The position numbers and the translations under genes are program-made. A stretch of 64,000 bases of DNA from Selaginella moellendorffii (taxonomy: Eukaryota; Streptophyta; Lycopodiopsida; Selaginellales; Selaginellaceae). Each line of letters opens with the position of its first letter. The stretch's first letter is position 1. Under the pieces are notes generated by a model. It was not told the origin of the DNA. It did no database searches and worked only from the letters and a program-made list of their open reading frames with translations. This document shows positions 35,493 to 47,471 of the stretch, piece after piece. The stretch is from NCBI RefSeq assembly GCF_000143415.4, contig NW_003314385.1:380407-444406 (forward strand), given 5' to 3'.

Positions 35493-36956
35493 TTAGAGCT
35501 GACAGATGAAAAGCTAGCAGCTGGAAATAATGTGAGGCCACACGCCATTCACCACTGCATCAGATGTCTTGAGGCTGCATCCTAAGATGGCGTGAGGCTA
35601 CACGCCATCTGTAACCGGACTGCACTCGAGAGCCCAATCGGTGCATGCCAATGTTGCTACTGAATGGCATGTGGCCTCATGCCATTTTCTACTTGGCCTA
35701 AAAGACTTACCATTTGAAGCCGAATGGAGGCGTGACAACCGGACTCGCTGGCAAATGTGCACTGTGTGTGCAGCGGATCATAGCAGCAAGGCTACTCTGC
35801 CACTTACAGTTGGAGAGTGGCGCTGAAATCTCTCGGGACGCCAAGTGGGCTGCGTGTGGGTGGCGGAGTGGGCGGCGGAGTTGGCGGCGAAGTTACAAAC
35901 TGGGTGTGTCTTGAAGTGAACGCCGATGCACACGAGCGCGATGCGAGTGCGAGTGTGATGCAAGCGCGAGTGGACGCCGATGCACACGAGAAACCTGTAG
36001 AGAAGTGGGAGCGCGAGTGGGAGCGCGATGCGAGCGCGAGTGTGCGAGCGCGAGTACGAAGCAAAATGCAAAACCTAACCTCACACGCGCGAAATGTCAC
36101 GACGGTTGGTAATCCCGCCATGTCATCATTCCTCGGACTTGGGCGCCACCATTAATTTCTGGATCGGCGCGCGCATGCGTGAAATCCAAAAGAAATCCGC
36201 AACGTCATCATTCCTCGGACTGCATGCACGCGAAATCCAAAAGAAAGATCATGATTGGGATATCATTTAATACCCTTGCTATATTTATACCATGCATGAT
36301 TGGATATTCCAAAGCATCTTGTATTTCCAAAAATGCCAGATGTTCAGCTAAATAAATTGTCAGAGGATTTGATGTGACGTTCAAGCGTGTGGGCTCATGC
36401 AATTTTGATCCCAAAAAATGCACCAAAAAATGCTCGGCGTCATCTGGCGTTATCTCTTGAATGGCGTGGGGCCGCATGCCATTTTCAGGAGCACTTAGGA
36501 GTATATTCCTAGAATATTCTGACACGCGCGAGATTGTTTTGAGTTTCCTGGAGATCCAACCGTTAGATCGCAACTAGATTTTACAGAATGGTATACAATG
36601 TCCTTCTTGATGACCCTGCAAAGAAGCATCTCGATCGGACACCACATGAGACCACACGAGCCTTACAATGTTTCAGGGGCATTTGCCATAGATCCGACCG
36701 TTATTTTGCTCCAAGATTCTACAGTTTGGTGTGCATTGACCTTTCCATCGACACTGCAAAGGGACATCACAATCAGATGCGGGATCACAAGAAACCAACT
36801 TCACTAACTCTGGTTTCACCAAGATCTACGTAAGGAGTTATGAAATGAAAGGACCCTCTCTATTGAAATGTGTTTATGGTCCTAGGGGCATTGTGACATA
36901 TCAAAGGATTTTGCATCAAGTTCTGTATTTGCATGTTTATCAAGCTACTGAATTGC

Positions 36957-36981
36957 TAAACCCTAAACCCTAACCCTAAAC
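36957..36981. repeat. short telomere-like repeat (AAACCCTAA type)
   Basis: TAAACCCTAAACCCTAACCC, then TAAAC: about three and a half plant telomere units. As a telo-box this motif occurs in promoters of plant housekeeping genes; here it lies between the divergent transposon genes. Confidence 0.8.
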
Positions 36982-37842
36982 ATGTGGCAAATGCTGCGTG
37001 AAGAAAGATGCCCTTTCTGGGCAAATGCTGTAAGAGGCAGATGCCGAGCAGATGTATCTCAGGCTAGCGAAGGGGACAAACGAAAGCTAGCTATAAACAT
37101 GACGGGATGCAAATAGATTACTAGGCTGGTCCTGCGAAAATCAAAAACCATAATTGAAAACATTGAAAATGCAAAAAGAAAGGTTTATAATATTTTTGAA
37201 TTTTAAGCAACCAAATGAATGTAAGTAGGGCATGTGTTTGTAAGTTTAAAAATGCCTCAACCACTTAAATTCCCAAGTAAATAAAGCTGTTTCTATTTTT
37301 GGTACAGGTAAACTTTATAGCGTGTGGGCTCATGCAATTTTGAACCCAAAAATGCACCAAAAAATGCTCGAATAGCATTATTCTTTGAATGGCATGTGGC
37401 CTTATATTGCCATAAATGGACGTACACACACAGCATAATTATTCCTTTACACGGCGAATAATCTTGGCGCGGATCGCTGACATGGCATGGCAAAGTTCGA
37501 ATCACTGACATGGCACAGCTGGATCAAGGCAAGGACATGATGTGACAAAGTTCAACCTCCGACAGTAAAGTCTAGAAGCTACTCAGTTTGAAATTTGTCA
37601 GAGGAATCATAAGATCTGGTTTGTCAGAGGATTTGATGTGACGTTCAAGCGTGTGTTATTTTTGAATTCTCGAACTCATTCCTAGGTCTATCATTTTTGT
37701 GCGCCGTGTTCTTGGTTCCGCTGAGCGCAGTGAGCACTGCTTGTGTAAGCAGCGTTGTGAGCTGTGGTTTATGCGTTTACAAGCGGTTGCGGCATTGCGA
37801 GCGCCATTGCAAGCGGCAGTTTATGCGAGTGGCAGTTTGTGT

Positions 37843-37910
37843 GAGCGGCGCTACGAGCAGTTGCGGTGTTGCGAGCGGCGCTACGAGTAGTTGCGGTGTT
37901 GCGAGCGGCA
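37843..37910 (+). repeat. 30-bp tandem repeat, GC-rich, about 2.3 copies
   Basis: Unit begins GAGCGGCGCTACGAG and continues AGTTGCGGTGTTGC. Copies start at 37843, 37873 and 37903. Looser GAGCGGCAG-type relatives lie just upstream. Confidence 0.8.
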
Positions 37911-38275
37911 CTGTCTTTGGTGTGGCTACCACTTCCTCTTGATATTCGGCACTTGTGCTTCCTGGTATGTTCACCATGGAATGGTTTAGGACCACATTTA
38001 GAAATGGCATGAGGCCACATGCCATCTTGGGCCCTTGCAATTTCATGGCTAGCGTATTGTCATGTATGTTTTTACTTGCCTGCAGCTGTGTGTATATCAA
38101 GATGGCATGAGGCCTCATGCCAATTTTGTGAATGCGAAATTTCATGTGGGTGTCAATAGCATGTTTGAATAATGGCATGTGGCCTCATGCTATTGAGGTT
38201 GTTTGGTATGTTATGATTTAGGCCATTCTCCAATCATTTTTTGTATGGTCTTAACTTCTTTTCTGCACTTTCAGA

Positions 38276-41200
38276 ATGGCCTTCAGGGTTGGGGAAAAGG
38301 TTTACATTTTGAATGGTGGGAAGAGAGTTGCAAAAGGGACCCTTGTGTCTATGGATCGGAACTTTGTTATACACTGTCAAAGGCTTGGGGAAGGCAATGT
38401 TGCTGTATCAGTAGAGACTGTCTTCGATGGGAATGTGGTTGCTATTGAACGAGGAGAGATGGTCGTCGGGGTAAATGTTGTTGTTGCCTTGAAAAATCTG
38501 CAGAAGAAAGCAGATGTTGGGGACAGCGCAAGTGCGACGCATGTTCCCTCCGTGGATCTTAAGAACCGTGCTACATGGATTCAGGCAAAGGTGTTTCTAA
38601 ACAACCCCGAGGGGGAGGTGGTAGCTGAGGGCTTAGCCACAGTTGTCGATCCAAGAGATGCGGTTGCTAATCAAGAATTGGGCTGGGATGATATTGGAGT
38701 TGCGATTTTAGAGGTTGTTGACACAGAAGAAAACAGTCTGACTATTGGAAGCATTGTGCGGTGGAAATTGAGGCATTTAGTGTTTGAGAATGTGAAGGAT
38801 TCACAATCAAACACCACTACAACTAATGACAGAACATCTCTTCATGGGAAAAGAAAGTACACCTTCCTACAGCGCAGCCAAAGGGATCTGAGCAATGAAC
38901 CGAAAAGGCAGAAAATGGCGATGGAGGTTCGAATGGTCTCGACAGTTGCTTGTTGCAAGAGGAGGTGCTGTCAACATGCTGATTGGGATGCTATTGAAGA
39001 GGAGAGAGCAAGATACAAGACATTGTCCTGGAAGGCAGCTCGCAATTTTGTGTATGAGGCATTACGGTCATCTGTTGATGCTTTAGAACATCAGGTGGGG
39101 GGCATGGTCTTCCAGAGGGGTTTGGTCTGCATGAAGGCATGGAGAATCATTTATGGAGTCCCTCGAAGCACATTCTACAGAATCAAAACTGAGTTCGAGG
39201 AACAAAGGGTTCAACAGGCAGTCCATGGGAACGACGGTACGCACAAAACCAGGGGTCATGTTGTATATGGAGAGGCAATCTTCAAGAGGTTTGTCGAGAC
39301 ATGTAGCGAGCAACAACCACATAAAACCCACCTCTTGGAAGATGGAACACGAGACACCCAACGAGTTCTCCCTTCCATGTATACCAAGGGGGCCATATTG
39401 GAAGATGTGAATCGAGAACTCCAGAGTAATGGCTACAGGAAGCTGAGCCAATCTAGATTTAGTAGATTGTGGAGCAACAGGTTCAGGGATGTGAGTATAG
39501 GAAAGTACTCCAGCTTTTCAAAGTGTGACGAGTGCACTGCTATCAAAATGGCTTTGTCGAAGAATTCTTGCAGCGCTCAAGAGCGAGAGACGTTGGTTAG
39601 AAGGCAGCTCGACCACAACATTGAGCAGAGAAGCTGCAGGACTGCATATTATCATAACAGGATTCTCTCCATGGAGAGACCTGACTCTTACCTCTGCATC
39701 ATCCATGACAAAATGGACCAGAAAAAGACGTGCTTACCTCGACTCAATCCTGCCCCCAAGGCAATCTCTTCATCCATGCAGCTGCCTGTGTCTCTGTTTG
39801 GCATAATCGCTCATGGGCATGGTGCCCAGAACTATGGGAACTTCTTTGTACCTCTATGGGGTGGCGGGGGTGCAAACATGATGATTGCGTCCCTAGCAAA
39901 ACACTTAAGGTCTTTGCAAAGTGCGCAGACTGAGCTGAACGGCCAACCCTTGCATAAGGCCCTTGTCGATCGAACCCCATACAGGGTTCAGCTGGAGGAG
40001 GAGCAAAGGCTTGCAGTATCGCGTGGGGCCCCATGCCATCCCAGTGAATATGTTGGCCGTCAGATTGTAGGGTTATCACGTGAGGCCTCATGCCATTCCG
40101 ACGAGGCTGGTCGCTCGGTGAATGCACAGCCTCATCCAAACGAAGCAGAATCTCAAGGAAGTTCTTGCGGCCGATGTGGCCTTCCACCCCATCTTCTGCT
40201 CCAAACAGACAATGCTGGCAGTGAGAACAAAAACATGTACGTCTTCGCGTACTTGGCGATGCTTGTTGCCAAAGGCATATTTGAAACGGTTACACTTGGC
40301 TTTCTCATGGTTGGGCACACTCATGAAGACGTCGATGCCATGTTCAGTCACCTGGCAGAGTCCCTCTGGCGATCCAATGTCCTCACCCTCCCACAACTCT
40401 ACGATGAATTCCAAAATTGCATCAAAGGCACTGTTGAAGCTGCACTTGTGACAAAGGTTCCAGACTTTAAGGGGTTTGTAAGAGGCTACATTAGGGACAG
40501 ATCCAAAACGCTGATTGGCCACTCCAAGCCTCTTCAGTTTCATTTCAGCATGCGTGACGGTGCTCCAGTGATGAGGTACAAGATGAGAGAATGGGACACA
40601 GTGTGGCTGCCAGTGGATGGCATTGAACTCTTCAAGAGAGATCCCATAACTGGGGAACCTATGATTCCTCAAGGTTCCCCACGGCCGATGCACCCGGATG
40701 GACTCAAAGACCAGGAAAGTATAGTGGCCGGGATTAGATAGCATATTGCCTTCTGGAAGAGGGGGTTGGTGTTTGGTGGAGAATCCTATTTTAAGAGGTG
40801 CAAGCCTTTGCTCGAATACTGGGAGAAGATTATATCTGCTATCCAAAATGGGCCGGTTGTATATGAAGAATTGGAAGAGTCCTTTTGGGCAGAACCCAGA
40901 GCACCAGATAGTAGCGGAACAATGTCCTCTGGAAATGCAGTGACAGATAACGATGTTGAGGATCACTATTGTGGGCCGAGGAACAAGAAGCCGGATTCAG
41001 CATTCAATCCAGTACAGGTCTGCAAAGGAATGGTCGTGCTTGTCAGATCCAGTAATAAAAAACAAATGATATGGGTGGGGCGCTGCATCACTGATGCAGA
41101 GGAGGACGCGGAAACTAACTCCTTCAATGTAACTGTGGAGTGGTTCAAGCCAATTTCCGGATATACGAAGGATTGCCTAGAAAAGAGATGGGTGCTGAAT

Positions 41201-41417
41201 CCAAGGGATCCCAGCATGAGCATATCGGTGGATAATGTTGTGCATGGTTGGATGCGGAAGTAGAGTGCCACCATCACCTTGCCAGACCATGCAAGAGATG
41301 CAGCAAGAGCATTCATAACCCGGGTTCAAGGTGAGATTCATTAATATTCCTTTACTAAGTTTCTAATGTATTTTATTTCAAGGTGAACAATCTGAATCTG
41401 AATCAGAGGAGGCGTGA
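38276..41417 (+). CDS. DUF7869-like transposase (putative DDE), two in-frame TAGs
   Basis: Open from 38276 to a TAG at 40739, continuing in the same frame to a second TAG at 41261, then over a 52-bp intron (41331-41382) to a TGA at 41415-41417; 1029 codons before the final stop. The N-terminus has two similar modules (NGGKRVAKGTLVSMDRN, about residues 13-50; NNPEGEVVAEGLATVVDP, about 105-140), resembling domains found in plant transposon proteins. A CDEC motif is near residue 416. The catalytic-like part resembles DUF7869: IIHDKMDQ (D478), QTDNAGSENKN (D645) and GHTHEDVDAMF (E684). The D..D..E order suggests an RNase H-fold DDE transposase that cuts the element's ends. Assignments are from motif memory and not aligned. 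Two palindromes (40018, 40075) lie in coding sequence and are translated without stops. Both TAGs could be former CAG codons. Confidence 0.78.
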
Positions 41418-42009
41418 TGGCATGTGGCCCTTTGCACTAGTATATCTTAATACCGGTCTGAGAAATAGAATGGCATGTGCCCTCAGGCCTTTTACTAAAT
41501 CACCTTTGAAAGAAATGCAAGCCTCTATGTCGTAAAAAAAAGGTACTAGAGAAATTCCTTAATAATATGAATGTTATTTAGTTTCATGAAAATACACTAA
41601 GGGTCAAATGAGTTAAATGACTTCTCCAGACTAGCAATGCCTCTTGCTACACCTTCACAATTAGATTCGTTAGAAAAAGATAACATTGAATAATATCTAA
41701 ATGTTCTCACCATTAAGTTATATGTCTGGCTAATAGGAATGACGTTCATCTTGGAAAGCTCACCACATGCTCAATGAACAAACAAATAGTGTGTGCGCGC
41801 ATGCCATCGCTTTTCTTTAGCTTCAGATTCGGCTTGTTCACCTTGACAATGAGATTTATTATACAACCAAATGGACTCAGTCTGGACACAAAGTCACCGC
41901 GCTAGTCACCATGCCCTAGATATGTCTAGCCCCTGGACAAAAAACATATAATTTCATGTCATTTTCAAATACTTGAAAATTTGTACCTAGTCCCATTTTA
42001 CTGAATAAA
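41418..42009. other. transposon right-end non-coding region
   Basis: Downstream of the transposase gene. Contains two decayed palindromes (41417, 41470) and a possible half-copy ending GCATGCCAT near 41807. No gene seen. It leads to the right inverted repeat. Confidence 0.5.
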
Positions 42010-42033
42010 TCCCACTTTAACGAAATAGAACTT
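42010..42033 (-). repeat. right terminal inverted repeat of the DNA transposon
   Basis: TCCCACTTTAACG then AAATAGAACTT on the plus strand, the reverse complement of the left end with one mismatch. A second AGTCCCATTTTACT motif lies just inside (about 41988-42002). Confidence 0.85.
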
Positions 42034-45000
42034 GTAAGTTATCATCCGATAAACTAGTATTACAGTATAGGAACCCCCAAGATCACTATCATAGGAAAAC
42101 ATAGGATTCACCATCCAACAAAATTCAATAGCAAGTATATCATCAAGTACACTCAATGAGAAAACTTAACCACCGAAGATTATAGCCAGTATGCTAAACA
42201 ACTTACCAAAGATAACTCAAAGAACACAAAGTATCCTTAACCGACAAGCACAATGCTCGCGAATGTATCACCTGAAGGAAATAATATTCTAATCTATCAT
42301 GACTAATTTGAGCAATAATCAGCAAAACAGAATGAATGTGGTAAGACCAACAAACACTTAGTCATGCTAACCATCGCATAAGTCAATCTGAATAGATCCC
42401 GATCAATAATACCAAGGAACCAGAGTTGTTTAAGTACAACAACGTCCTATCGATATCTCAAACCCAAGAGACCAATCCAGAGCAAACCACAAAGAACATG
42501 TGGTATTGCGAAAAGCCATAAGCCATCAAAGAAAACAACTAACCATCATGAAAGATCATCAATCATCCCATCAATAGAGAAATGCATAATTGTCATCGAA
42601 GAAAGAATCCACCATCTTGAAGAATGGCAAATCATTCTAGATCAATGAGAATCAAGCAAAACCTTTGACAATGATAATCAACTATCCTAGATGATAGTCA
42701 ATCATCACCAATGATTGCTAGATGCAAACACTAACTTTAACATCGAAGCTAGGAGCCAACATGCTTTCCCCAACAACTTCTAACAAATGGAATAATGAAC
42801 ACAAAACTCAAGGAACCAAAGGCTCGAAGAAGCCTATAGCTAAGTTTTGCCAAATAATGTTCACGAGTCTCATAGAAGCTAACTTCAATGCTAAAGAAGA
42901 AATCATAGTGCAACCCACAATGTCTTCCTCAACACATTCATAAGCCAAATTTCATAATGCCAAAGCTAATGAAGAGCATTTCTGCATCAATCCAAAAACT
43001 AAGTACAATGGAACTATGCCAACAAGTGATCACTAAACGATCCTCCATGAATCCATCTTTAACATGACGTAATTCACATCGTAACAAGCACAAGAGGAAT
43101 CATCAATGATCAATATATTCCAACTCAAATCTAATAAGGATTTAAACATTTCAATATCAATCACTAACTCTTTATCTCGTATAGCTAACATAGTCCATAA
43201 TTAAGCCACTTTTCAAGGAAAGGCTAAAGCTCAACCTTTATTAAGCAATCTTGTCTAGAACACAACTAACTCAACTTGCCACTCAGTTCGTTTGAACGTC
43301 AACACAGTTGCTAATTAGCAAATGCACGAATGCCAACAACACAAAGCTATAGCCAAATCATCAACACTATATTCATCAAGACTAATGAAACTCAATATCA
43401 ATCCTTGGAAGGATATCTCATTTCACTCAAATCTCAATATCAACAATGTTAATGACAAAGCATCACTTCAATGCCATCAACACAAAAACAAAGCTAGAAG
43501 AAAGCACGAGTGAATCACCACTCAAAACTCTCCAGCAACCAAGCTAACCAAAGTCGAAGATACCTTAGTCAATATTTAAGACCAATCCTCCAACAAAACT
43601 CAGTTACAAATAACACTTCATCAAGGAGTGATTCACCACGTCCAAGACTCAATGAAATCTAACACTATGGACTAGATGTAACCAAATGATATCGACAGAG
43701 GTAGAGTCGACATGTCAACATGGAAAAACCAGTGTAAGTCTAACGACACGATCCTCCGCAACATCATCCGATAAAGCAAGCCCATCACTGCTAAATCATC
43801 ATCGAGCGAAGCAAGTATCAACAGTCTTTTGACAAAGTCTACAAGTAATCACTAGTCACAAAGCAACTAACAATCACCCTTCAACTTGCCTTCACAAGAC
43901 CCGAACACTAAGTCATGTCATCGAGTCACATACTTGTCCAACATGAACACAATACCCCAGGTACGAGATAAAAGTTCATAGACAAGCACAAACTAAATGA
44001 CTATTCGAATCCAACTCAACCGCAATAAGTTCACTAATGCATTTAGTCAATAGCTCTGAGCATGCCTTGAAGAGGCTAGCTATGCAATCAGCACTCAGTC
44101 GAAACTAAAGTGAAGACCATAAGATGGACTCATATCGGTACACAACCTCTTCATAGACATAACTATAGTACGAGTACCAACATCTCAACCTCAAACAACT
44201 AAGTTGGACATCACCATCCTCAGCCAAGGCACAGGGCCACCAAGACTAAGTCAAGATTAGTGAGATCTCACTACTCTTATAAAGTCTAACGTAATGCAAA
44301 GTGCAACCTACCACCAAACATAACACTACAGAAGAAAGGCACAAGGGTCACCCTTCTTAGAAAAGTGCAACGGCCACTTTTCTACACCAACTCCAGACTC
44401 TATCCAACTCAATTGTTTTAGCCTCAAAAGTCAGCATCCCTTTTGGGCCGCATTATACAAACTACTTACCAAGGTCTAAGCTAACTGAAGCCAACTCCAA
44501 CCCCTTCACTAGTTTGTAATGGCTTATGAAAACGGAATGGTTTTTGAGCAAAGTGATCAATAGATTAGCCATTGGAAAAGTTTAAGAAAATTTGTGGAAA
44601 ATTTCCATCCTAGAGAAAGAATGACTCTTAGTCCAGGATTGCAAATTTTCAAGACTCAACCAACTTCCTCCTACAAACAACTTCACATAGGTTCACCTCA
44701 ACACAAATTCTCATGATTCAACAATATGCTTAAGCATCGAACATCTTTGCCCATACTTCCGACATCCAACATCGATATCCGCAAAGTGCAAAGTGAACAT
44801 CTAAGGCTTGATCATGAAGACCACATCTCCAGATATCCACATTGCACTAACACTCTTCTTCAACCATCTTCAAAATCCAATGTGAAGCAAAACACTAACA
44901 AAAAAAATGACATGGAAAATCAAGCTCTAAGGAAAATTCCTCATCACTCGAATCAACAATGCCACTTCCACTAACACAAATGCTAGTAATGTCAATGCCT

Positions 45001-46352
45001 CAACTACACACCTTCTCCATCTAATAATCTACTCCAAGTGCTAACGGATGAACTGATGAGCTATAGCAAATGAATGCTATAACCCTTTTCCAACACCTTA
45101 TGGGCAAACTTAAGGAAACAAGGTACCAACTTAAGCTTAGCATAATGGACCACTATTGAGAATCCAGTCAAAGCTACTACAATGCTACTTCGTGCAAGTA
45201 GACTAACTTCTCCATCAACCACTTTGGGGTTGATCATCATTTACCCAAGCAACTTCATAAACACATTGCTCATTATCACATGGATATGATATATATCACA
45301 ATGAATTGATCATCAATTGAGCAACACCATGAGCAATGCACATGTCACTACTACAAAAGTTTATGTGAGTATCAAGTGTCAACTCGATTCGATAAAATGT
45401 AACATAAATGTCACACTTCACCGATAGAGATTTACAACACCCAACACCACTAACTTTTGTTCATAACACGGACAAACTCATGCCACTCTCTTTCTGACCA
45501 AACTCAAAACTAATCCAACACCAAGCTACTCAAGGAGCAATAGCAAGGTTCCCTAGAAAAGAATTGAGCATTGCAACCCACATCTTCAATAGCAAGCCTA
45601 GACAAAATGGTATAGCGCTTCACCGCTATCCATCCCATGACTCACCACTTGTAAGACCATCATTTCCAACATGCATCAAGGTAGGGACTCTTGATTGCAT
45701 ATTGTGAACACGAGCAATGAGTTACACCTCGTTGCAAATCATCCCTCTAAGAAGAGAAAATGATTTACATGTTTGATCCTTCGTCCCTGATGACTCCTTT
45801 TTCGGCCTCATCTTTGACTAAACCTCAAGCTTGCATTCGCACTGCTTTCAGTCTAATCCAAGAAAAATTTATGAGAGAGCATGGCAATGATTATTTGAAC
45901 CAATAGACCAATCCCTACAGTCTTGATTGATCCACTCATAATCATGCCTGGGAAGGATCCACTAGTGCCATGCTAAACAGCTATGGACTAGCCTATTTGC
46001 CACTCATAGCAAACCCAAGGAAGGTTTACTTTCACCCACGGTACATGGAACAACTCATGGAACCACCGATAGGCTAACATTAATCCTGCCAACTCAAAAT
46101 GTAATCTCGAGTTGCTAATGTGCCTCACTCACGAGCCCAAGCACAAACTCGTGCAAATAGAACGTCTCAATCCATCTTATGAGCCCAAGAGCAAGCTCAC
46201 ATTATTATGGTACAAAAAGGTAACCAAATCCATACCTAAGGAACGATTGCAAAGCCTACTCGAATCATTGTTTTCATCTCTGCATATGTAACGAGACTAG
46301 TTGCCCAATCTCATTGGATAGTACTCGCCAAGACTCATCCTTTGATACCAAA
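42034..46352 (-). other. E2 internal region with primer site; no coding sequence recognised
   Basis: Read on the minus strand this starts with TGGTATCAAAGG (46350-46339), a Met-tRNA-like primer site, right after the LTR. The following 4.3 kb has only short open frames on both strands and no gag-pol motifs. Segments 43625-44250 and 44505-45530 recur, rearranged, at 8131-9777. Confidence 0.7.
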
Positions 46353-47466
46353 TGTAGCGCACGTGGTTTTGACCCTTTATCTTATGGTGATTTACCATAG
46401 GATAACACCACGAAGCGGAACCTAAACCCTCTTTGTGCCATGTGACAGTTGCCACATGTCACATGCCACGTGTCCAAAGGAACATGGTGTGGAACCCGAG
46501 GTTCAAGGCCTTGGGCCACTGAATGAAGGAACGGTGCCAAACTCCCAAGCATGAAGCCAAGGAGTGATGGAACCGGACCACAGAGCAACTCCCGAGCGTA
46601 TAGCCCAAGGAGCGAAGGGACAGGAGCACGGAGCGACTTGGAACAGTCCTAGAGTATCTAGCATCCAATTGCCAGGACCAGCACGCAAAACGGAGCCAAA
46701 CAGAGTCTGGCACTATTTTGGCATATCGGTGGCCTAACGCGAGGATATGGGTACTCCACCAGCTAGCATGGTGTGGAGCTTGGGCTTAGACCCAAGCCGG
46801 ATGCAGAACAAGGACAGACACGCAAGCGGGAGCTAAACTATGCCTCAGGTTGGTCGGCCATGCCCGACCTACCCACTATCCCTTCTATACATTTGGAACC
46901 CCCCACACATCCCCCCCCCCTGAGGAACACACGCTTTGGGCTTTCACCCCAAGCCACCCTTAGTACCAGGAGTTAGTCTTTGGGCTTGAAATTTACTAAA
47001 TATGGCATGTCCTTAGATTGCGAATTTGGACACAGGACGAACACCATTGTGTTCAAGACAATCTCTACATTCCGTAGATATGCCAAATAGCATTTAGGAC
47101 CGAAATGAGACTAACACAAAGGGCATGATAGCGAGGGTGTTTGGCAAACACGGTAAGCTATCATCTAGTGAATATTGAGGGACCAATCTCAATATCGCGG
47201 GGGTTCCCAACACTAGCAAGTGCAAGTCAACGAATGAGTTTCTCTAACCAGGTCAAGTATGCTTGACTAAATAGACACTTAGGAATTCTTTCCTTATGCT
47301 CATCTGGTCAAGTGCACATGCAAGGACCAGTTTCTCAACTAGCTTAGGCAGAGACTGATAACGGGTCCAGCAATACCGACCTCCTGCCGTTATGGCAGTA
47401 AGGAAAGAGTGTCCGTAAGGACTAGTCGACAAGTATCTTTCGATACCCGAAGTCACATTTGCGACA
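46353..47466 (-). repeat. E2 5' LTR
   Basis: 1114 bp, paired with 27671-28815. Starts TGTAGCGCACG and ends TTGCGACA on the plus strand, followed by GGCTC. Confidence 0.9.
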
Positions 47467-47471
47467 GGCTC

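Larger units (their letters stand above)
35493..38275. promoter_or_regulatory. divergent upstream region of the two transposon genes
   Basis: About 2.8 kb between oppositely oriented genes, the presumed promoter region for both and possibly 5' exons. It holds eight palindromes, a GC-rich GCGCGAG/GATGCACACGAG stretch (about 35920-36060), a telomere-like stretch (36957-36981) and GC-rich tandem repeats (37843-37910). A block of about 70 bp (GATTTGATGTGACGTTCAAG; GTGTGGGCTCATGCAATTTT) occurs at 36360-36435 and in parts at 37318-37372 and 37622-37655. A TTTCAG acceptor-like site lies just before the transposase ATG, hinting at a 5' leader intron. No confident protein-coding exon seen. Confidence 0.5.
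29838..41491. repeat. dispersed 22-bp palindrome, about 19 copies
   Basis: Half-site ATGGCRTGWGG followed by its reverse complement, with a GGCC centre in the best copies. Starts at 29838, 30915, 30990 (perfect), 32223, 32414, 32555 (right arm decayed), 34054, 35527 (left arm decayed), 35587, 35664, 36461, 37389 (3-bp insert), 38004, 38102, 38172, 40018, 40075, 41417 and 41470 (last two decayed on the right). Locations: introns of the ParB/HAD gene (four), its coding repeats (two), the divergent upstream region (eight), transposase coding sequence (two), and the 3' ends of both genes (three). I see none outside 29452-42033. Role unknown: protein-binding sites, RNA hairpins or a tiny mobile unit are all possible. 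Confidence 0.88.
29452..42033. mobile_element. 12.6-kb DNA transposon with DDE-type transposase, ParB/HAD accessory gene and palindrome set
   Basis: Bounded by 24-bp inverted repeats with one mismatch (29452-29475 and 42010-42033), which share a perfect 20-bp core ending GTTAAAGTGGGA. GTAA stands immediately outside on both sides (29448-29451 and 42034-42037), so the target duplication is probably 4 bp. A 2-bp TA reading is possible. It sits inside the E2 internal region. It holds two divergently oriented genes and about 19 copies of a 22-bp palindrome found nowhere else in the window. A 4-bp duplication would fit Sola-like or Chapaev-like groups, but superfamily assignment needs a search. 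Both genes carry premature stops, so this copy looks inactive though quite well preserved. Confidence 0.8.
27671..47466 (-). mobile_element. E2: chromovirus-related, apparently non-autonomous LTR retrotransposon, nested in E3
   Basis: On the minus strand: 5' LTR 46353-47466, primer site at 46350-46339, internal 46338-42034 and 29451-28816, 3' LTR 28815-27671. Perfect 5-bp duplication GGCTC at 27666-27670 and 47467-47471. LTR and 3' UTR are related to E1 and E0, but the internal part carries no recognisable gag or pol. Interrupted by the 12.6-kb DNA transposon. Confidence 0.88.

Noticed and set aside
29838-41491. CRISPR array
   Set aside because: The repeated units are perfect dyads at irregular distances from tens of bases to kilobases, in a eukaryotic transposon with introns.
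42034-46338. Protein-coding genes in the E2 internal region
   Set aside because: Open frames are under 85 codons, on inconsistent strands, and lack gag-pol or other recognisable motifs.
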